This document shows positions 28,706 through 38,007 of a DNA stretch of 64,000 nucleotides, in pieces. The DNA comes from Olsenella sp. (lineage in GTDB: Bacteria > Actinomycetota > Coriobacteriia > Coriobacteriales > Atopobiaceae): assembly GCA_022648325.1 (NCBI GenBank), contig JALCMG010000010.1:1-64000 (forward strand). Reading direction: 5' to 3'. Under the pieces are notes generated by a model, which saw nothing but the letters and a program-made list of their open reading frames with translations, was not told the origin of the DNA and ran no database searches. The position numbers and the translations under genes are program-made. Each line of letters opens with the position of its first letter. Position 1 is the stretch's first letter.

Positions 28706-29956
28706 ATGACCGAGAGACTCTGCCTGGTCCACTACCACGAGATCGGCCTCAAGGGAAAGAACCGTTCTACCTTCGAGAACCAGCTCGTGACCAACCTGCA
28801 TCGTGCGCTCAAGGCGTTTCCCATCTCCAACATCCAGCGCATCTCCGGCTACATAGTGGTCGAGTCCGAGGACCGCATGGCCACGCCGGAGATGGCGCAT
28901 GCCATCGCCAAGGTGCCTGGCGTTGCGCGCGTCTCGCTTGCCTACAAGTGCGGGCTTGACGAGGGCGAGTACAACGCCGCCGCCATTCGCTCGCTGCGCG
29001 AGGCTGGCGACTTCTCCACCTTCAAGGTGCACGCGCGCCGCAGCTCCACCACGTACCCGGTGCACAGCATCGACATGAACCACATCGTGGGATCCGCGCT
29101 CTGCGAGGCCTTCCCCGACAAGCTCGTGCAGATGCATGACCCCGACGTCACCGTTGTGGTGCACGTGGTGCAGGGGTCTACCTTCGTCTATGCCGCCTCC
29201 ATGCCTGGCGTGGGCGGTCTCCCAGTGGGGACGGCCGGCAAGGTCGTGACGCTCCTCTCGAGCGGCTTCGACTCGCCGGTGGCCACGTGGATGGTGGGAC
29301 GGCGTGGCGCCACCTGCATCCCCGTGCACTTCTCGGGCAGGCCCATGACGTCGGACACCAGCGAGTACCTGTGCCGCGACATCGTTGACGCCCTTGCTCC
29401 CTCCGGTGTGGTTGGCCGCATGTACGTGGTGCCCTTCGGCGAGTACCAGCGGCAGATTTCTTTGGTGGTGCCGCAGAGCCTGCGCATCATCATGTATCGC
29501 CGCGTCATGTACCAGGTATCCGAGAGAATCGCGCAGCTCGAGGGCGCCAAGGCCATTGTTACCGGCGAGTCTTTGGGACAGGTGGCGTCGCAGACGCTCG
29601 ACAACATTGCGGCGGTGAACCAGGCCGTCGCCATCCCCGTGCTGCGGCCGCTCATCGGCTCGGACAAGCAGGAGATCATCCGCCGCGCGCAGGAGCTTGG
29701 GACCTACGACATCTCGTCCCAGACGGCCCCTGACTGCTGCACGCTCTTCATGCCGCGCCGTCCCGAGACGCACGCGCGGATGCGCGAGGTTCTCGACGCC
29801 TGGGAGCTCTTCGACCACGAGGCCATGGTGAACGCGTTGGTGGCTTCCGTGGAGTACGAGGACTTCCCGCAGTGCCCGAGCTACCATGCGCCAAAGGGCC
29901 CGCTGCGTGCGCATCACTCATCACTAGCACCGAGAGACGACGCGCCGGAGCAGTAG
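28706..29956 (+). CDS. thiI: tRNA 4-thiouridine synthetase ThiI
   Basis: ThiI (416 aa) adenylates U8 of tRNA and transfers sulfur to make 4-thiouridine; in some bacteria it also helps make thiamine thiazole. The order is ferredoxin-like N-terminal domain (HEIGLKGKNRSTFENQL), THUMP domain (around ARRSSTTYPVHSIDMNHIVG), then the PP-loop ATPase with LLSSGFDSPVATWM and VTGESLGQVASQTLDNI. The C-terminal rhodanese domain of enterobacterial ThiI is absent, so a separate sulfur donor is used. The CxxC-like DCCTLFMP is present. Confidence 0.94.
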   Translation: MTERLCLVHYHEIGLKGKNRSTFENQLVTNLHRALKAFPISNIQRISGYIVVESEDRMATPEMAHAIAKVPGVARVSLAYKCGLDEGEYNAAAIRSLREAGDFSTFKVHARRSSTTYPVHSIDMNHIVGSALCEAFPDKLVQMHDPDVTVVVHVVQGSTFVYAASMPGVGGLPVGTAGKVVTLLSSGFDSPVATWMVGRRGATCIPVHFSGRPMTSDTSEYLCRDIVDALAPSGVVGRMYVVPFGEYQRQISLVVPQSLRIIMYRRVMYQVSERIAQLEGAKAIVTGESLGQVASQTLDNIAAVNQAVAIPVLRPLIGSDKQEIIRRAQELGTYDISSQTAPDCCTLFMPRRPETHARMREVLDAWELFDHEAMVNALVASVEYEDFPQCPSYHAPKGPLRAHHSSLAPRDDAPEQ

Positions 29957-29963
29957 CGGTGCT

Positions 29964-29999
29964 CACCTGCCGCGGAAATGTGCTTTCCGGCGGCAGGTG
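29964..29999. terminator. Long hairpin after thiI
   Basis: CACCTGCCGCGGAAA and TTTCCGGCGGCAGGTG form a stem of about 15 bp around TGTGC, starting eight bases after the thiI stop. There is no clean U-run, so termination may be weak. It sits between thiI and the converging BglG-type gene. Confidence 0.6.
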
Positions 30000-30064
30000 A
30001 CACCCCAGCGATGGTTTTATACGTTATTACTGTGGCAAGCTTTGCGTTTACGTATTCCTTGGGG

Positions 30065-31993
30065 TCATGCTTGGAGCTGATCCAAAGCTGACAGGAAATC
30101 TTGAAAGCTATTCGCGGCTATCATCTCGCGCTGCGTTTTCTCATCATTGGCTATCCTTACCAGCAGATCGTAGAGACGTTCCATCTTTGTTCCAATTTTG
30201 GGCTCCATCGAAAGCAAAAAGACTAGTTGAACCTTGTTACCATCGTTTTGCCCCCAGACAATGGGGTATCTAAGAACAGCGACAGCTATTTTGGTTTTTG
30301 TGGCACACAGACGTATTGGGTGTGGGATGGCAATTCTTTTCCCTAGAGCTGTATTCGACGCACGCTCTCTAAGACAGACTAGTTCATGAAATTCAGAAGA
30401 AACTGTTCCTGTTGCGGAGATCGAATCGCACATCCTGCTGACAACAGCTTCTTTGCTCAGATCCTTATCGATAATAAGAAAAAGCTTCTCGTCAAAAACG
30501 TCACCCAGTGCCCGAGAGATGGGCTCTGCATTAGTCGCCAGCCAATGCGAAATCAACTTCACGTCGTCATCTTGCACTCTGAAGTCAACGATGAGCAAAG
30601 GACAGGGACATTCGTGTAGCCTGGTAGTCGAAAAAACCAGATTGATAGAAGCCAGCTCGCTAGGGCTTAAGAGTGCAAATGACTGGGTTGAAATCGATGA
30701 AACTACTTCAATTCGATCTGCAAAGAGGCTATTAATTCGAGCAACGAGCATGGCGGATGGTGCCCTGCCCGCATCGCAAACAACAACTGCCTTGACTTTT
30801 GAAACGGTGTCCGGACGGTTCCTTTCGATAGCCGCTCCAACATGAAGGGCAATGTAACCAATATCATTTTCGTCCAATATATAGGGCTTTTCGGAAAAAA
30901 CTTGGCGAGCACTCCCGAGTGCTATCTCGAATGCAAGGGGAAAGCTTTTTTTAATCGTCCAGAGCAGTGGGTTGGGAATGTTATTGCCAGCCTCTCTGCT
31001 CTTAAACACAGATTCGATATGAGCGGTAATTGCTTTCATCAGTTGGCCATCGCTGCGGAAGTCGTAGCCGTAGTCTCGGTAAATCGTTTCAAGAAACCTG
31101 GAAACTGAGGGCGCAATACCTTTCAGCTGTGAGGGATTGCTCCCAATATTCGTATGGGCTACAAGCTGGCGATAGAGCCAGGATCTCTCTGCTGAGCTAA
31201 GCGTAATACCGGTTGCCGACTCGAGATTGCTTGCAAGAGTGTTAACGGCGCCCGCGACATCTTCGGGGATTCCTTTTCTACTCTCTTCGACCTCATGGCC
31301 CGACGCAGCCCGGCTTAGCATCAGAAAAATGCAATCCAAAAGATTGCGGAGTCCGTAGTCACTTGCGCGTACTTCCAGGTGGTCAAGCGTTTCGACTGTC
31401 AGACGCAGTATTGCATTCAGGTTAAGGTCAGAAAAGAGCCTGAAAGGCAACCCAGAGTCAAATCTGGACCCATGGGGCAGTAGCTCGCCAAGAAAGCAGC
31501 TGCGCTTATCGGATTCGCTGCCAAAGACAAATACGCCGCAGTCTCTCTCGACTATGCATTTCAGCCCATAGCGAGCGAGGATATCTTTAATCTGTCTAAT
31601 ATAACCCTGGACTGTACTATCGCTAACATACGTTGCTGTAGCAATGTCCGATTGACGAACTGGCCCATCATTCACTAGCAGCAGTTCTATTACCGAACGG
31701 ATCCGGTCATCCGAAGAATCAAGTCCAAAAGGCGTCTTATCATCTGCTTGTTTTGAGATGTTGTTCTGAAAACGCTCAAGGGCAACCGCATCGTCAACCG
31801 TAAGATAATAACCAGACCGCCGCTTGAGCCTAATATATCCCCCGTGCTTTTCAAGCGTCTTATTAATGGAGGCGATGTCGCTGCGGATGGTGCGTGGCGT
31901 CACGCTGAACATATCCGCTAACCTGGCCGGGGAGATGTAGGGCGTATCCCTGATTAACAAAAACTCCTTGTCCAAACGGTCGAAATCAAACAT
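30065..31993 (-). CDS. BglG/MtlR-type PTS-controlled transcription activator
   Basis: This 642-residue regulator has an N-terminal winged helix (SPARLADMFSVTPRTIRSDIASINKTL) and a second helix-turn-helix (DIATATYVSDSTVQGYIRQIKDIL). Two PRD domains follow; the second includes DENDIGYIALHVGAAIER with its regulatory His. Next come an EIIB-like domain (AVVVCDAGRAPSAMLVARI) and a C-terminal EIIA domain with the phosphorylatable His in GKRIAIPHP. The PTS thus reports sugar availability by phosphorylating it. It diverges from the PTS genes beside it and is the obvious activator. ATGs at 31996 and 31993 follow GGAGG closely. Confidence 0.9.
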   Translation of the reverse strand: MFDFDRLDKEFLLIRDTPYISPARLADMFSVTPRTIRSDIASINKTLEKHGGYIRLKRRSGYYLTVDDAVALERFQNNISKQADDKTPFGLDSSDDRIRSVIELLLVNDGPVRQSDIATATYVSDSTVQGYIRQIKDILARYGLKCIVERDCGVFVFGSESDKRSCFLGELLPHGSRFDSGLPFRLFSDLNLNAILRLTVETLDHLEVRASDYGLRNLLDCIFLMLSRAASGHEVEESRKGIPEDVAGAVNTLASNLESATGITLSSAERSWLYRQLVAHTNIGSNPSQLKGIAPSVSRFLETIYRDYGYDFRSDGQLMKAITAHIESVFKSREAGNNIPNPLLWTIKKSFPLAFEIALGSARQVFSEKPYILDENDIGYIALHVGAAIERNRPDTVSKVKAVVVCDAGRAPSAMLVARINSLFADRIEVVSSISTQSFALLSPSELASINLVFSTTRLHECPCPLLIVDFRVQDDDVKLISHWLATNAEPISRALGDVFDEKLFLIIDKDLSKEAVVSRMCDSISATGTVSSEFHELVCLRERASNTALGKRIAIPHPIRLCATKTKIAVAVLRYPIVWGQNDGNKVQLVFLLSMEPKIGTKMERLYDLLVRIANDEKTQREMIAANSFQDFLSALDQLQA

Positions 31994-32072
31994 CATGCCT
32001 CCATTCTTGCTCACGCCAATGATACAAGCAGCGCTGTCGAGCAGTTTGTCTACGCAATTTCCTTTTGTAAGT

Positions 32073-32129
32073 GGAAGTTCCGCTTCCGAATAGAGGTGCC
32101 TTTTCCGCTTCAACCGGAAGTTAGCGAAA
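32073..32129. promoter_or_regulatory. Inverted repeats in the divergent regulator/PTS promoter region
   Basis: GGAAGTTCCGCTTCC (32073-32087) is an inverted repeat with GGAAG/CTTCC arms. A second imperfect palindrome, TTTTCCGCTTC with GGAAGTTAGCGAAAA, covers about 32102-32130. Both lie between the divergent regulator and EIIA starts, where MtlR/ManR-type activators bind. Assignment as operators is inference. Confidence 0.45.
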
Positions 32130-32190
32130 ACGTTCTTTCGAGCGTTGGCCAGTACAATTGCGTCGTCACAGACGGAGGAGGCGTATCGCT

Positions 32191-32646
32191 TTGGAGAACA
32201 CACTCATCGACTCGTCAAAAGTTTTTATCGAGAACGATTTTCCAACCAAAGACGATGTCCTCAAGTTTATAGCAGATAAGGCAAGTAAGCTTGGCGTCGC
32301 TGATTCAAGCGATGGACTGCTCGCCGATCTGCGACAGAGGGAAGTTGAGATTTCTACGGGACTGGAGGATGGGTTTGCAATCCCGCACGCTAAAAGCTCC
32401 CACGTCATCTATCCCTCTGTTCTATTTATACGATCAAAGACCCCTATTTTTTGGGAATCATTCGATGGTAAGGACGTTACGAATATCCTCGCGCTCCTTG
32501 TCCCTGCCGAAAACAAGGACAATCTGCACCTAAAAATGCTTTCCAAGCTTGCTGTAAGCCTGATGGACGCGGACTTCAAGTCCAGGCTGTGCAACTCAGA
32601 CAGCAAAGAGTACATCGCGGAGAGAATTCTCTCTGCATCAAAATAG
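32191..32646 (+). CDS. PTS EIIA component, fructose/mannitol type
   Basis: A 151-residue stand-alone EIIA_2 domain accepts phosphate from HPr. The active His is in DGFAIPHAKSSHV, with the usual upstream REVEISTGLEDG and downstream LLVPAENKDNLHLKMLSKLA. The TTG at 32191 follows GGAGGAGGCG; the frame upstream is Arg-rich and lacks a site. First gene of a PTS-mannosidase operon. Confidence 0.88.
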   Translation: MENTLIDSSKVFIENDFPTKDDVLKFIADKASKLGVADSSDGLLADLRQREVEISTGLEDGFAIPHAKSSHVIYPSVLFIRSKTPIFWESFDGKDVTNILALLVPAENKDNLHLKMLSKLAVSLMDADFKSRLCNSDSKEYIAERILSASK

Positions 32647-32730
32647 TTTTCTTCGTCGAGAAAACCGGCCACCTTCTCGGCGTGATCTGGTGATTTGCAC
32701 GCTCAGAATACAAAACGGATGGTGATTAAA

Positions 32731-33045
32731 ATGAAAATCGCAGCTGTAACTGCATGTATTGCCGGCATCGCTCATACCTATATGGCGAAGTCTGCGCTTG
32801 AAAGGGCTGCAAAAAAACGCGGTGCCCAGATTCACGTTGAGACTCAGGGCGCTATGGGTATGGAAGACAAGCTCTCGCAGGATGAAATTGACAAAGCTGA
32901 CGTTGTGATATTTGCAGTAGATACCAATGTGACCGAGCGGGATCGTTTTGATAACAAGAAGATTCTCGAGGTCGGCACTAATGAAGTTGTCAAGAGCGCT
33001 GATGACGTAGTCGACCATGCGTACCAGCTAGTTGGCCAAGCGTAG
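32731..33045 (+). CDS. PTS EIIB component, fructose type
   Basis: This 104-residue EIIB starts MKIAAVTACIAGIAHTYMA, with the phosphorylated Cys at position 10. The loop reads ACIAGIAHT rather than the usual ACPTGIAHT, a variation around the active Cys that may relate to its sugar. HVETQGAMG and DVVIFAVDTNVTERDRF follow the family. It is encoded as a separate polypeptide between EIIA and EIIC. Confidence 0.88.
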   Translation: MKIAAVTACIAGIAHTYMAKSALERAAKKRGAQIHVETQGAMGMEDKLSQDEIDKADVVIFAVDTNVTERDRFDNKKILEVGTNEVVKSADDVVDHAYQLVGQA

Positions 33046-33085
33046 TTCACTCATTGAGGTATTGGGTATCGGAAAAGGAGAGAAG

Positions 33086-34147
33086 ATGGCAGACAGTAAG
33101 GCAAAGACGTTCGGCCGAGACCTCATGCGTGCGTTTCAGTCGGGCGTCTCTTACATGATTCCCGTTGTCGTTGCTGGAGGCATCCTTACGTCCGTTGCCG
33201 TTATCGGAGGCGGATCAGGAGTCTGGGAAGAGACTGATACCTTCTGGGGCGTACTGAGGATGATTGGGCAAACGGGCCTCAATTTCATCGTCCCAATGAT
33301 TTCTGCCTATGTTGCTTATGCAATTGCTGACCGACCGGGCCTTGCCCCCGGTTTCATCACTGGCCTCATTGCTTACAACATGGGAACGGGTTTTATTGGG
33401 GGCATGATCACAGGCGTCCTGTGCGGATATGTCGTCAACTGGCTGAAGAAGCTGCCCGTTCCCGATAGAGTGCGTACGCTTAAGTCCATCATGATCATCC
33501 CCATCCTCACCACGTTCGTCATCGGAATGCTGCTCTGGTATGTTCTGGGTACACCCATTCACTTCCTCACCGATTCTCTGACCAACTGGCTTAATAGCCT
33601 TTCGGGAGCTAGCGCTACAGTAATGGGCTCCATCATCGGCGCGATGATGGCGTTCGATATGGGTGGCCCAATCAACAAGATTGCTTATGCGTTCGGCACT
33701 GCTGCATATACGGAGGGGAGCTATGCCGCAAGCACGGCAATGCTTCTCGCCATTGGGGTTCCAAATACAATCATGTTTCTCGCGACCCTGCTTGACCGAA
33801 AGCACGTTCTGTTCGATGATGCCGAGCGCGACAACGGTGCCACTGCCATCATTATGGGACTCGTCGGGATTACTGAGGGGACTATTCCCTTTGCCCTTGC
33901 CGATCCTCTGCGCGTCATCCCCAGCATCATTGTCGGAACCTCAATCACATGTGCGATCAATGCGGCGTTCGGTGTCACGAACAGCACGATGATGTCAACG
34001 TATATGGGTATCCCTTTTACAACCAATCCAGTGCTTTATATCCTTTCAATTGTCGTCGGTAGCTTGATTGGTGCCCTGATGGTGGTTGGACTCAAGTATG
34101 CGAAGTATCGCAAAGACCAGAAGAATGCAACGGCAGAGAATGCCTAG
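33086..34147 (+). CDS. PTS EIIC component, fructose type
   Basis: The 353-residue permease has about nine or ten membrane segments and the fructose-EIIC hallmarks SGVSYMIPVVVAGGIL, ADRPGLAPGFITGLIA, MAFDMGGPINKIAYAFG and GLVGITEGTIPFALADP. The ATG at 33086 follows AAGGAGA. With EIIA and EIIB it forms a complete transporter that phosphorylates its sugar on entry. The following mannosidase suggests a mannosyl-containing substrate rather than free fructose. Confidence 0.9.
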   Translation: MADSKAKTFGRDLMRAFQSGVSYMIPVVVAGGILTSVAVIGGGSGVWEETDTFWGVLRMIGQTGLNFIVPMISAYVAYAIADRPGLAPGFITGLIAYNMGTGFIGGMITGVLCGYVVNWLKKLPVPDRVRTLKSIMIIPILTTFVIGMLLWYVLGTPIHFLTDSLTNWLNSLSGASATVMGSIIGAMMAFDMGGPINKIAYAFGTAAYTEGSYAASTAMLLAIGVPNTIMFLATLLDRKHVLFDDAERDNGATAIIMGLVGITEGTIPFALADPLRVIPSIIVGTSITCAINAAFGVTNSTMMSTYMGIPFTTNPVLYILSIVVGSLIGALMVVGLKYAKYRKDQKNATAENA

Positions 34148-34199
34148 GTAAAGGTACTCTTACATTCGCTATGCGATAACGAGAGGAACGGTGCTGATA

Positions 34200-36809
34200 A
34201 TGGTGAAGGGGCACTTGGTCCAGCATACGCATTGGGATAGGGAATGGTATTTCACTACTGAGGATGCCGTGGTACTGAGCGATCAGGTGTTCTCCGAGGC
34301 GCTTGATGAGCTCAAGATCAACCACGATGTGAACTTCTGCCTTGATGGCCAGACTTCGATTGTGGACGAATATGTTTCTCTGAATCCCGAGAGAATCAAT
34401 GACATCAAGAAGCTTGTGGCAGAAGGCAGGCTGTTCGTTGGACCTTGGTATACACAGACCGATGCACTTCTTATTGATTCAGAGTCAATCCTGCGGAACC
34501 TTGAAATCGGCATTATCGATTCGAGGGTTAAGTATGGAACACCAATGATGATCGGCTATCTCCCCGACACCTTTGGTTTCAACGCACAAATGCCAGCCAT
34601 CCTTCGCCATGCCGGCATTACTAGCTTCATTGGGTGGCGAGGATTGAGCTTTGGGGAAAATGTCCCAGGTGTTTATTTTGACTGGAAGTCACTCGGATCC
34701 GACCGAGTCATTGCCGCCTGCCTGCCGCGTGGATACTCAATGGGCATGATGCCGGTGGAGGCCCTAAATCAAATCAGTGATTTCGTAAAGCTCAAGCTTG
34801 ATCCCGAGACTGAGTTTGTGGCCAATCAAACGGACTCCGGCGATGTCCTGGTCTCTGCGGGCGTTGACCAAAAGAGCATGCTTCTGGATTACGACCGCAT
34901 CGTGAGCGATTACAACCAGGCTTCGGCCTATGGTTACGACATCTCTGATTATCCGCGATTCATTGAATCTCTCGAGAGCAAGAGACTTCCAGAATTCGAA
35001 GGGGAGCTGAGGCTTCCGGCTTATGCCAGGGTTCACCGGACAATCGGGTCTGTAAGAACTAAGACCAAGCAAGCGGTTTTTGCTCTGGAGCAAATGATTA
35101 TTCGACGCGTCGAGCCGATGATGGTCATTGCCCGCTCGCTTGGAATCGAGGTATCAAATGGCCTACTGATAAGGCTTTGGAAGAAACTCCTTGAGAACCA
35201 GGCCCATGACAGTATGGGAGGATGCGTCTCCGATAATGTTGCCGAGGACATCTCCCATCGCATCAAGCAGGCAGGGGAGCTCGCTGACGGCATCGAAAAC
35301 ATCATTGAGAGGCGGATTGCCGATGCCCTCAACCTCTCGGCCAACCAGGTGCTGGTCTTTAACACCGACCCGACTCCGTTCCATGGTGAGAAAATCGTAC
35401 ACATTGTCACCTCAACGAAGAACATCGCATTCCCATGCAGCTCATATGCAGTAATCGAGCACGAGCAGTATTACCCTGCGCGCTCGGGAGTCAACAGGAT
35501 TACTGCGACAGGGACCGAGACCATTGTCGAGGCACCTTACTATGAGCTTGATGTTCGCATTTCCGTTGATCTTCCGCCCCTGGGATACCGTGTCATCGAA
35601 TTCGTGGATTCCAAGCAGCCGCTTGAATCGTATGTCGTTTCCGATGATGCTGAAATCAACAATGCTCGGCTTTCCCTTGCGTTTAGAGATGGTAAGGTCA
35701 GGCTGGATACGGCCGAGGGGTTCAGCATCGATGACTTCGTCACGCTGACGGATTGCGGTAACGACGGGGACACCTATGATTTCTCGCCTCTTGAGGATGA
35801 GAATGAAACGGTTCTTCGGTTTAGCAGTGCTTACGTAAGGGAGTCTTCCCATCGCAAAGAGCTCGTTCTGAAGGGTTCCGCGGATCTTCCCGTTTGCATA
35901 GAAGATCGCAGGGAGCAGAGTGGTGTTACTTCCGCCGTCGTGTATGAGGTGGTTTTGTCAATCGGAGATGATGACCTTATTGAGGGCAAGGTCTCAGTTG
36001 ATAACCAGGTGTTCTCTCATCGTGTGCGGCTTTGCCTGGAAACCCTTTCTTCGAATAATCGCTCAATCGCGCAGATACAGAATGGCTTCCTTGAGCACCT
36101 CCGCACCGAGGCTCCTGCTGATTGGCGCAATCGATATGTGGAAAAGCCGGTCCCAATTGAGGTGTTTGACAAGAGTGTCACCGTTCCTGGGGAAGAGTTC
36201 TCCATCACCGTTTTTGCCGACGGCATCAAGGAATATGAGCGCAAGGAGTCCGGTCTTTTCCTGACGCTGTTTGCAACTACTGGTGAGCTTGGCAAGGCCA
36301 ATCTTGCCTGGCGTCCAGGAAGAGCCTCTGGTGATACTACAAATGAGGGGCATGTGATGATGCATACTCCGCTTGCACAGGAAATTGGTACCCATTCGAT
36401 TACTTTTGGCGTGAGGATTTCTAAGGGTGAGTTCGATGGCATGTCAATTGCCCAGGCCGCTCACGCTCGTCTTGCGCCTTCAGTAAGCTACCAGAGGCAG
36501 ACCCTCAACCTCTTTATCCGAAGGCTTGACAATAAGATTTGGCCCGCACAGAGGCCGCTAGACCTTCCGCTCTCGTTCAGCGCATTTGATATCCCCGAAG
36601 GCCTGCTCGTTTCCTGTGTCATGCCCTCGCTTACCAGGAAAGACTATGCGCTGGTAAGATTTGAGAATCCTTCAAGCAATGATGTGCCAATCCAGAGGGA
36701 GGGTATCTTGGCACAGGCGATTCAAACTGATGCGCTGGAAGATGAGCTTCCGTCCACCGAATGTATTCCAGCCTATGGGTTTGTTTCGATGCTCGTGCCC
36801 TTGCGATGA
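34200..36809 (+). CDS. Glycoside hydrolase family 38 alpha-mannosidase (MngB-like)
   Basis: The 869-residue cytosolic enzyme has the GH38 zinc motif QHTHWDREWYF at its start. The nucleophile Asp lies in MIGYLPDTFGFNAQMP, and a further metal His is in ENQAHDSMGGC. The C-terminal two thirds form the beta-rich mannosidase domains. Behind a fructose-type PTS this matches the E. coli mngA-mngB arrangement, in which mannosylglycerate is imported as a phosphate and cleaved to mannose-6-phosphate and glycerate; the actual substrate here is inferred. A GTG at 34191, four bases after GAGAGGA, is an alternative start. Confidence 0.9.
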   Translation: MVKGHLVQHTHWDREWYFTTEDAVVLSDQVFSEALDELKINHDVNFCLDGQTSIVDEYVSLNPERINDIKKLVAEGRLFVGPWYTQTDALLIDSESILRNLEIGIIDSRVKYGTPMMIGYLPDTFGFNAQMPAILRHAGITSFIGWRGLSFGENVPGVYFDWKSLGSDRVIAACLPRGYSMGMMPVEALNQISDFVKLKLDPETEFVANQTDSGDVLVSAGVDQKSMLLDYDRIVSDYNQASAYGYDISDYPRFIESLESKRLPEFEGELRLPAYARVHRTIGSVRTKTKQAVFALEQMIIRRVEPMMVIARSLGIEVSNGLLIRLWKKLLENQAHDSMGGCVSDNVAEDISHRIKQAGELADGIENIIERRIADALNLSANQVLVFNTDPTPFHGEKIVHIVTSTKNIAFPCSSYAVIEHEQYYPARSGVNRITATGTETIVEAPYYELDVRISVDLPPLGYRVIEFVDSKQPLESYVVSDDAEINNARLSLAFRDGKVRLDTAEGFSIDDFVTLTDCGNDGDTYDFSPLEDENETVLRFSSAYVRESSHRKELVLKGSADLPVCIEDRREQSGVTSAVVYEVVLSIGDDDLIEGKVSVDNQVFSHRVRLCLETLSSNNRSIAQIQNGFLEHLRTEAPADWRNRYVEKPVPIEVFDKSVTVPGEEFSITVFADGIKEYERKESGLFLTLFATTGELGKANLAWRPGRASGDTTNEGHVMMHTPLAQEIGTHSITFGVRISKGEFDGMSIAQAAHARLAPSVSYQRQTLNLFIRRLDNKIWPAQRPLDLPLSFSAFDIPEGLLVSCVMPSLTRKDYALVRFENPSSNDVPIQREGILAQAIQTDALEDELPSTECIPAYGFVSMLVPLR

Positions 36810-36842
36810 GCCGCGCTGCCCTGAAAGAGAAAGAAGTTGTAT

Positions 36843-36883
36843 GACGGTGGCCCCGCGTTTGTCGCGGGATCACCGTCTTTCTT
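36843..36883 (+). terminator. Intrinsic terminator of the PTS-mannosidase operon
   Basis: GACGGTGGCCCCGCG and CGCGGGATCACCGTC form a long stem with one small internal mismatch around TTTGT, followed by TTTCTTTCTT. It starts 33 bases after the mannosidase stop. Confidence 0.9.
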
Positions 36884-37260
36884 TCTTGCATCAATAAAGA
36901 AACGAACAATATGCCTAGATGGATGATGATCTCCTCTTACTGAAATAGTGTCTGTAACTGTGCTGCGTAGTTTCGCTGGCGAAATCAAGCGGACCTCTGA
37001 GACAGTCCTGATTACTCGAGTACGCGCCAAACCATACCTTTGCGAACTAGGGACTCTCGACCGTTCACTCCTGCGCAAACTCTGCGAACGGCGCACGATG
37101 ATAACGTGAATCGCCCTCCATGCGCATATGTATTGGTGCAATAACGTTGTAATCTGTCAGATTTGTGCAAGCATGCCGTCAGAAACGTGCAGCGCTTTCT
37201 TAGAAGGACGGGCCAGTCGCCTGGAACCGCCTCCATCATTGGTGTATGGGGGTGGTCGGC
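36884..37260. other. Intergenic region with no gene seen
   Basis: About 375 bases separate the mannosidase terminator from comEA. No reading frame here has both a ribosome site and plausible protein composition. The stretch should hold the comEA promoter, but no pair of promoter hexamers stands out. Confidence 0.5.
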
Positions 37261-38007
37261 ATGGCACAGGTATCAAGGTCGCGGGACAGCTTGGGAAAGC
37301 GTGTCCGACACGGCGCGCGTGCCCTGGCGAGAAGGGCTGGCCTCTCACCTGCTGCAAAGGCCGTTGCTGCTGGAATCGTGCTTGTCACCGTGCTCGTGGT
37401 GCTAGCCTGTGCCTTCCTGCTTCCAGGACACCCCGGTGGATCCTTTGTCATAGAGCGCGGGGATGGTCCGGCGGCCGGGCGCACCCAGGCTGAGACGACA
37501 CCGAACGACGAGGCAGACGATGCCTCAGAACATGAGGATGCCGAGACGCCACCGTCCATGGTGGTGCATGTTGACGGCATGGTGGCAAGCCCGGGCGTCT
37601 ATCGGCTCCAGGGGGACTCGCTGCGTGTGCATGACGCTGTGGAGGCGGCGGGCGGACTTGCGGAGGGTGCGGACACCTCGCACATGAATCTCGCTGAGCC
37701 CCTCGCGGACGGCGAGAAGGTGCATGTCCCGGCCATGGGAGAGCAGGATGCTGACGACCAGGCCCAAGAGTCGGTCGCGACGGGTGCCGGAGGCTCAGCG
37801 TCCCCGTCTTCCGGGGGCATCGTGAACATCAACACCGCGACGGTCGCCGAGCTCACGGCGCTTCCTGGTGTCGGTGAGGCGACGGCCGCGGAGATCATTC
37901 GCGACCGCGAGGCCAATGGTGCCTTCAGAAGCGTCGAGGACCTCATGCGCGTCTCGGGGATAGGTGAGAAAAAGTTCGCCAAGCTTAAGGACAGGATCCG
38001 TGTCTGA
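37261..38007 (+). CDS. comEA: Competence protein ComEA (DNA receptor)
   Basis: This 248-residue protein has a basic N-terminus, one membrane helix (AAGIVLVTVLVVLACAFLL), an acidic Thr/Glu-rich linker, an SLBB-like domain (VVHVDGMVASPGVYRLQGDSL) and a C-terminal helix-hairpin-helix pair. The latter reads VNINTATVAELTALPGVGEATAAEII and LMRVSGIGEKKFAKLKDRI, which binds double-stranded DNA outside the membrane. The ATG at 37261 follows GGGGGTGG. It overlaps comEC by 8 bases, the standard DNA-uptake pair. Confidence 0.93.
   Translation: MAQVSRSRDSLGKRVRHGARALARRAGLSPAAKAVAAGIVLVTVLVVLACAFLLPGHPGGSFVIERGDGPAAGRTQAETTPNDEADDASEHEDAETPPSMVVHVDGMVASPGVYRLQGDSLRVHDAVEAAGGLAEGADTSHMNLAEPLADGEKVHVPAMGEQDADDQAQESVATGAGGSASPSSGGIVNINTATVAELTALPGVGEATAAEIIRDREANGAFRSVEDLMRVSGIGEKKFAKLKDRIRV

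Noticed and set aside
28421..29917. Long minus-strand open frame opposite thiI (498 codons)
   Set aside because: It mirrors a well-supported gene in G+C-rich DNA, is rich in His/Arg/Val, and has no family motif or ribosome site.
37012..37239. 75-codon minus-strand frame between the mannosidase and comEA
   Set aside because: No ribosome site and no recognisable composition; treated as intergenic.
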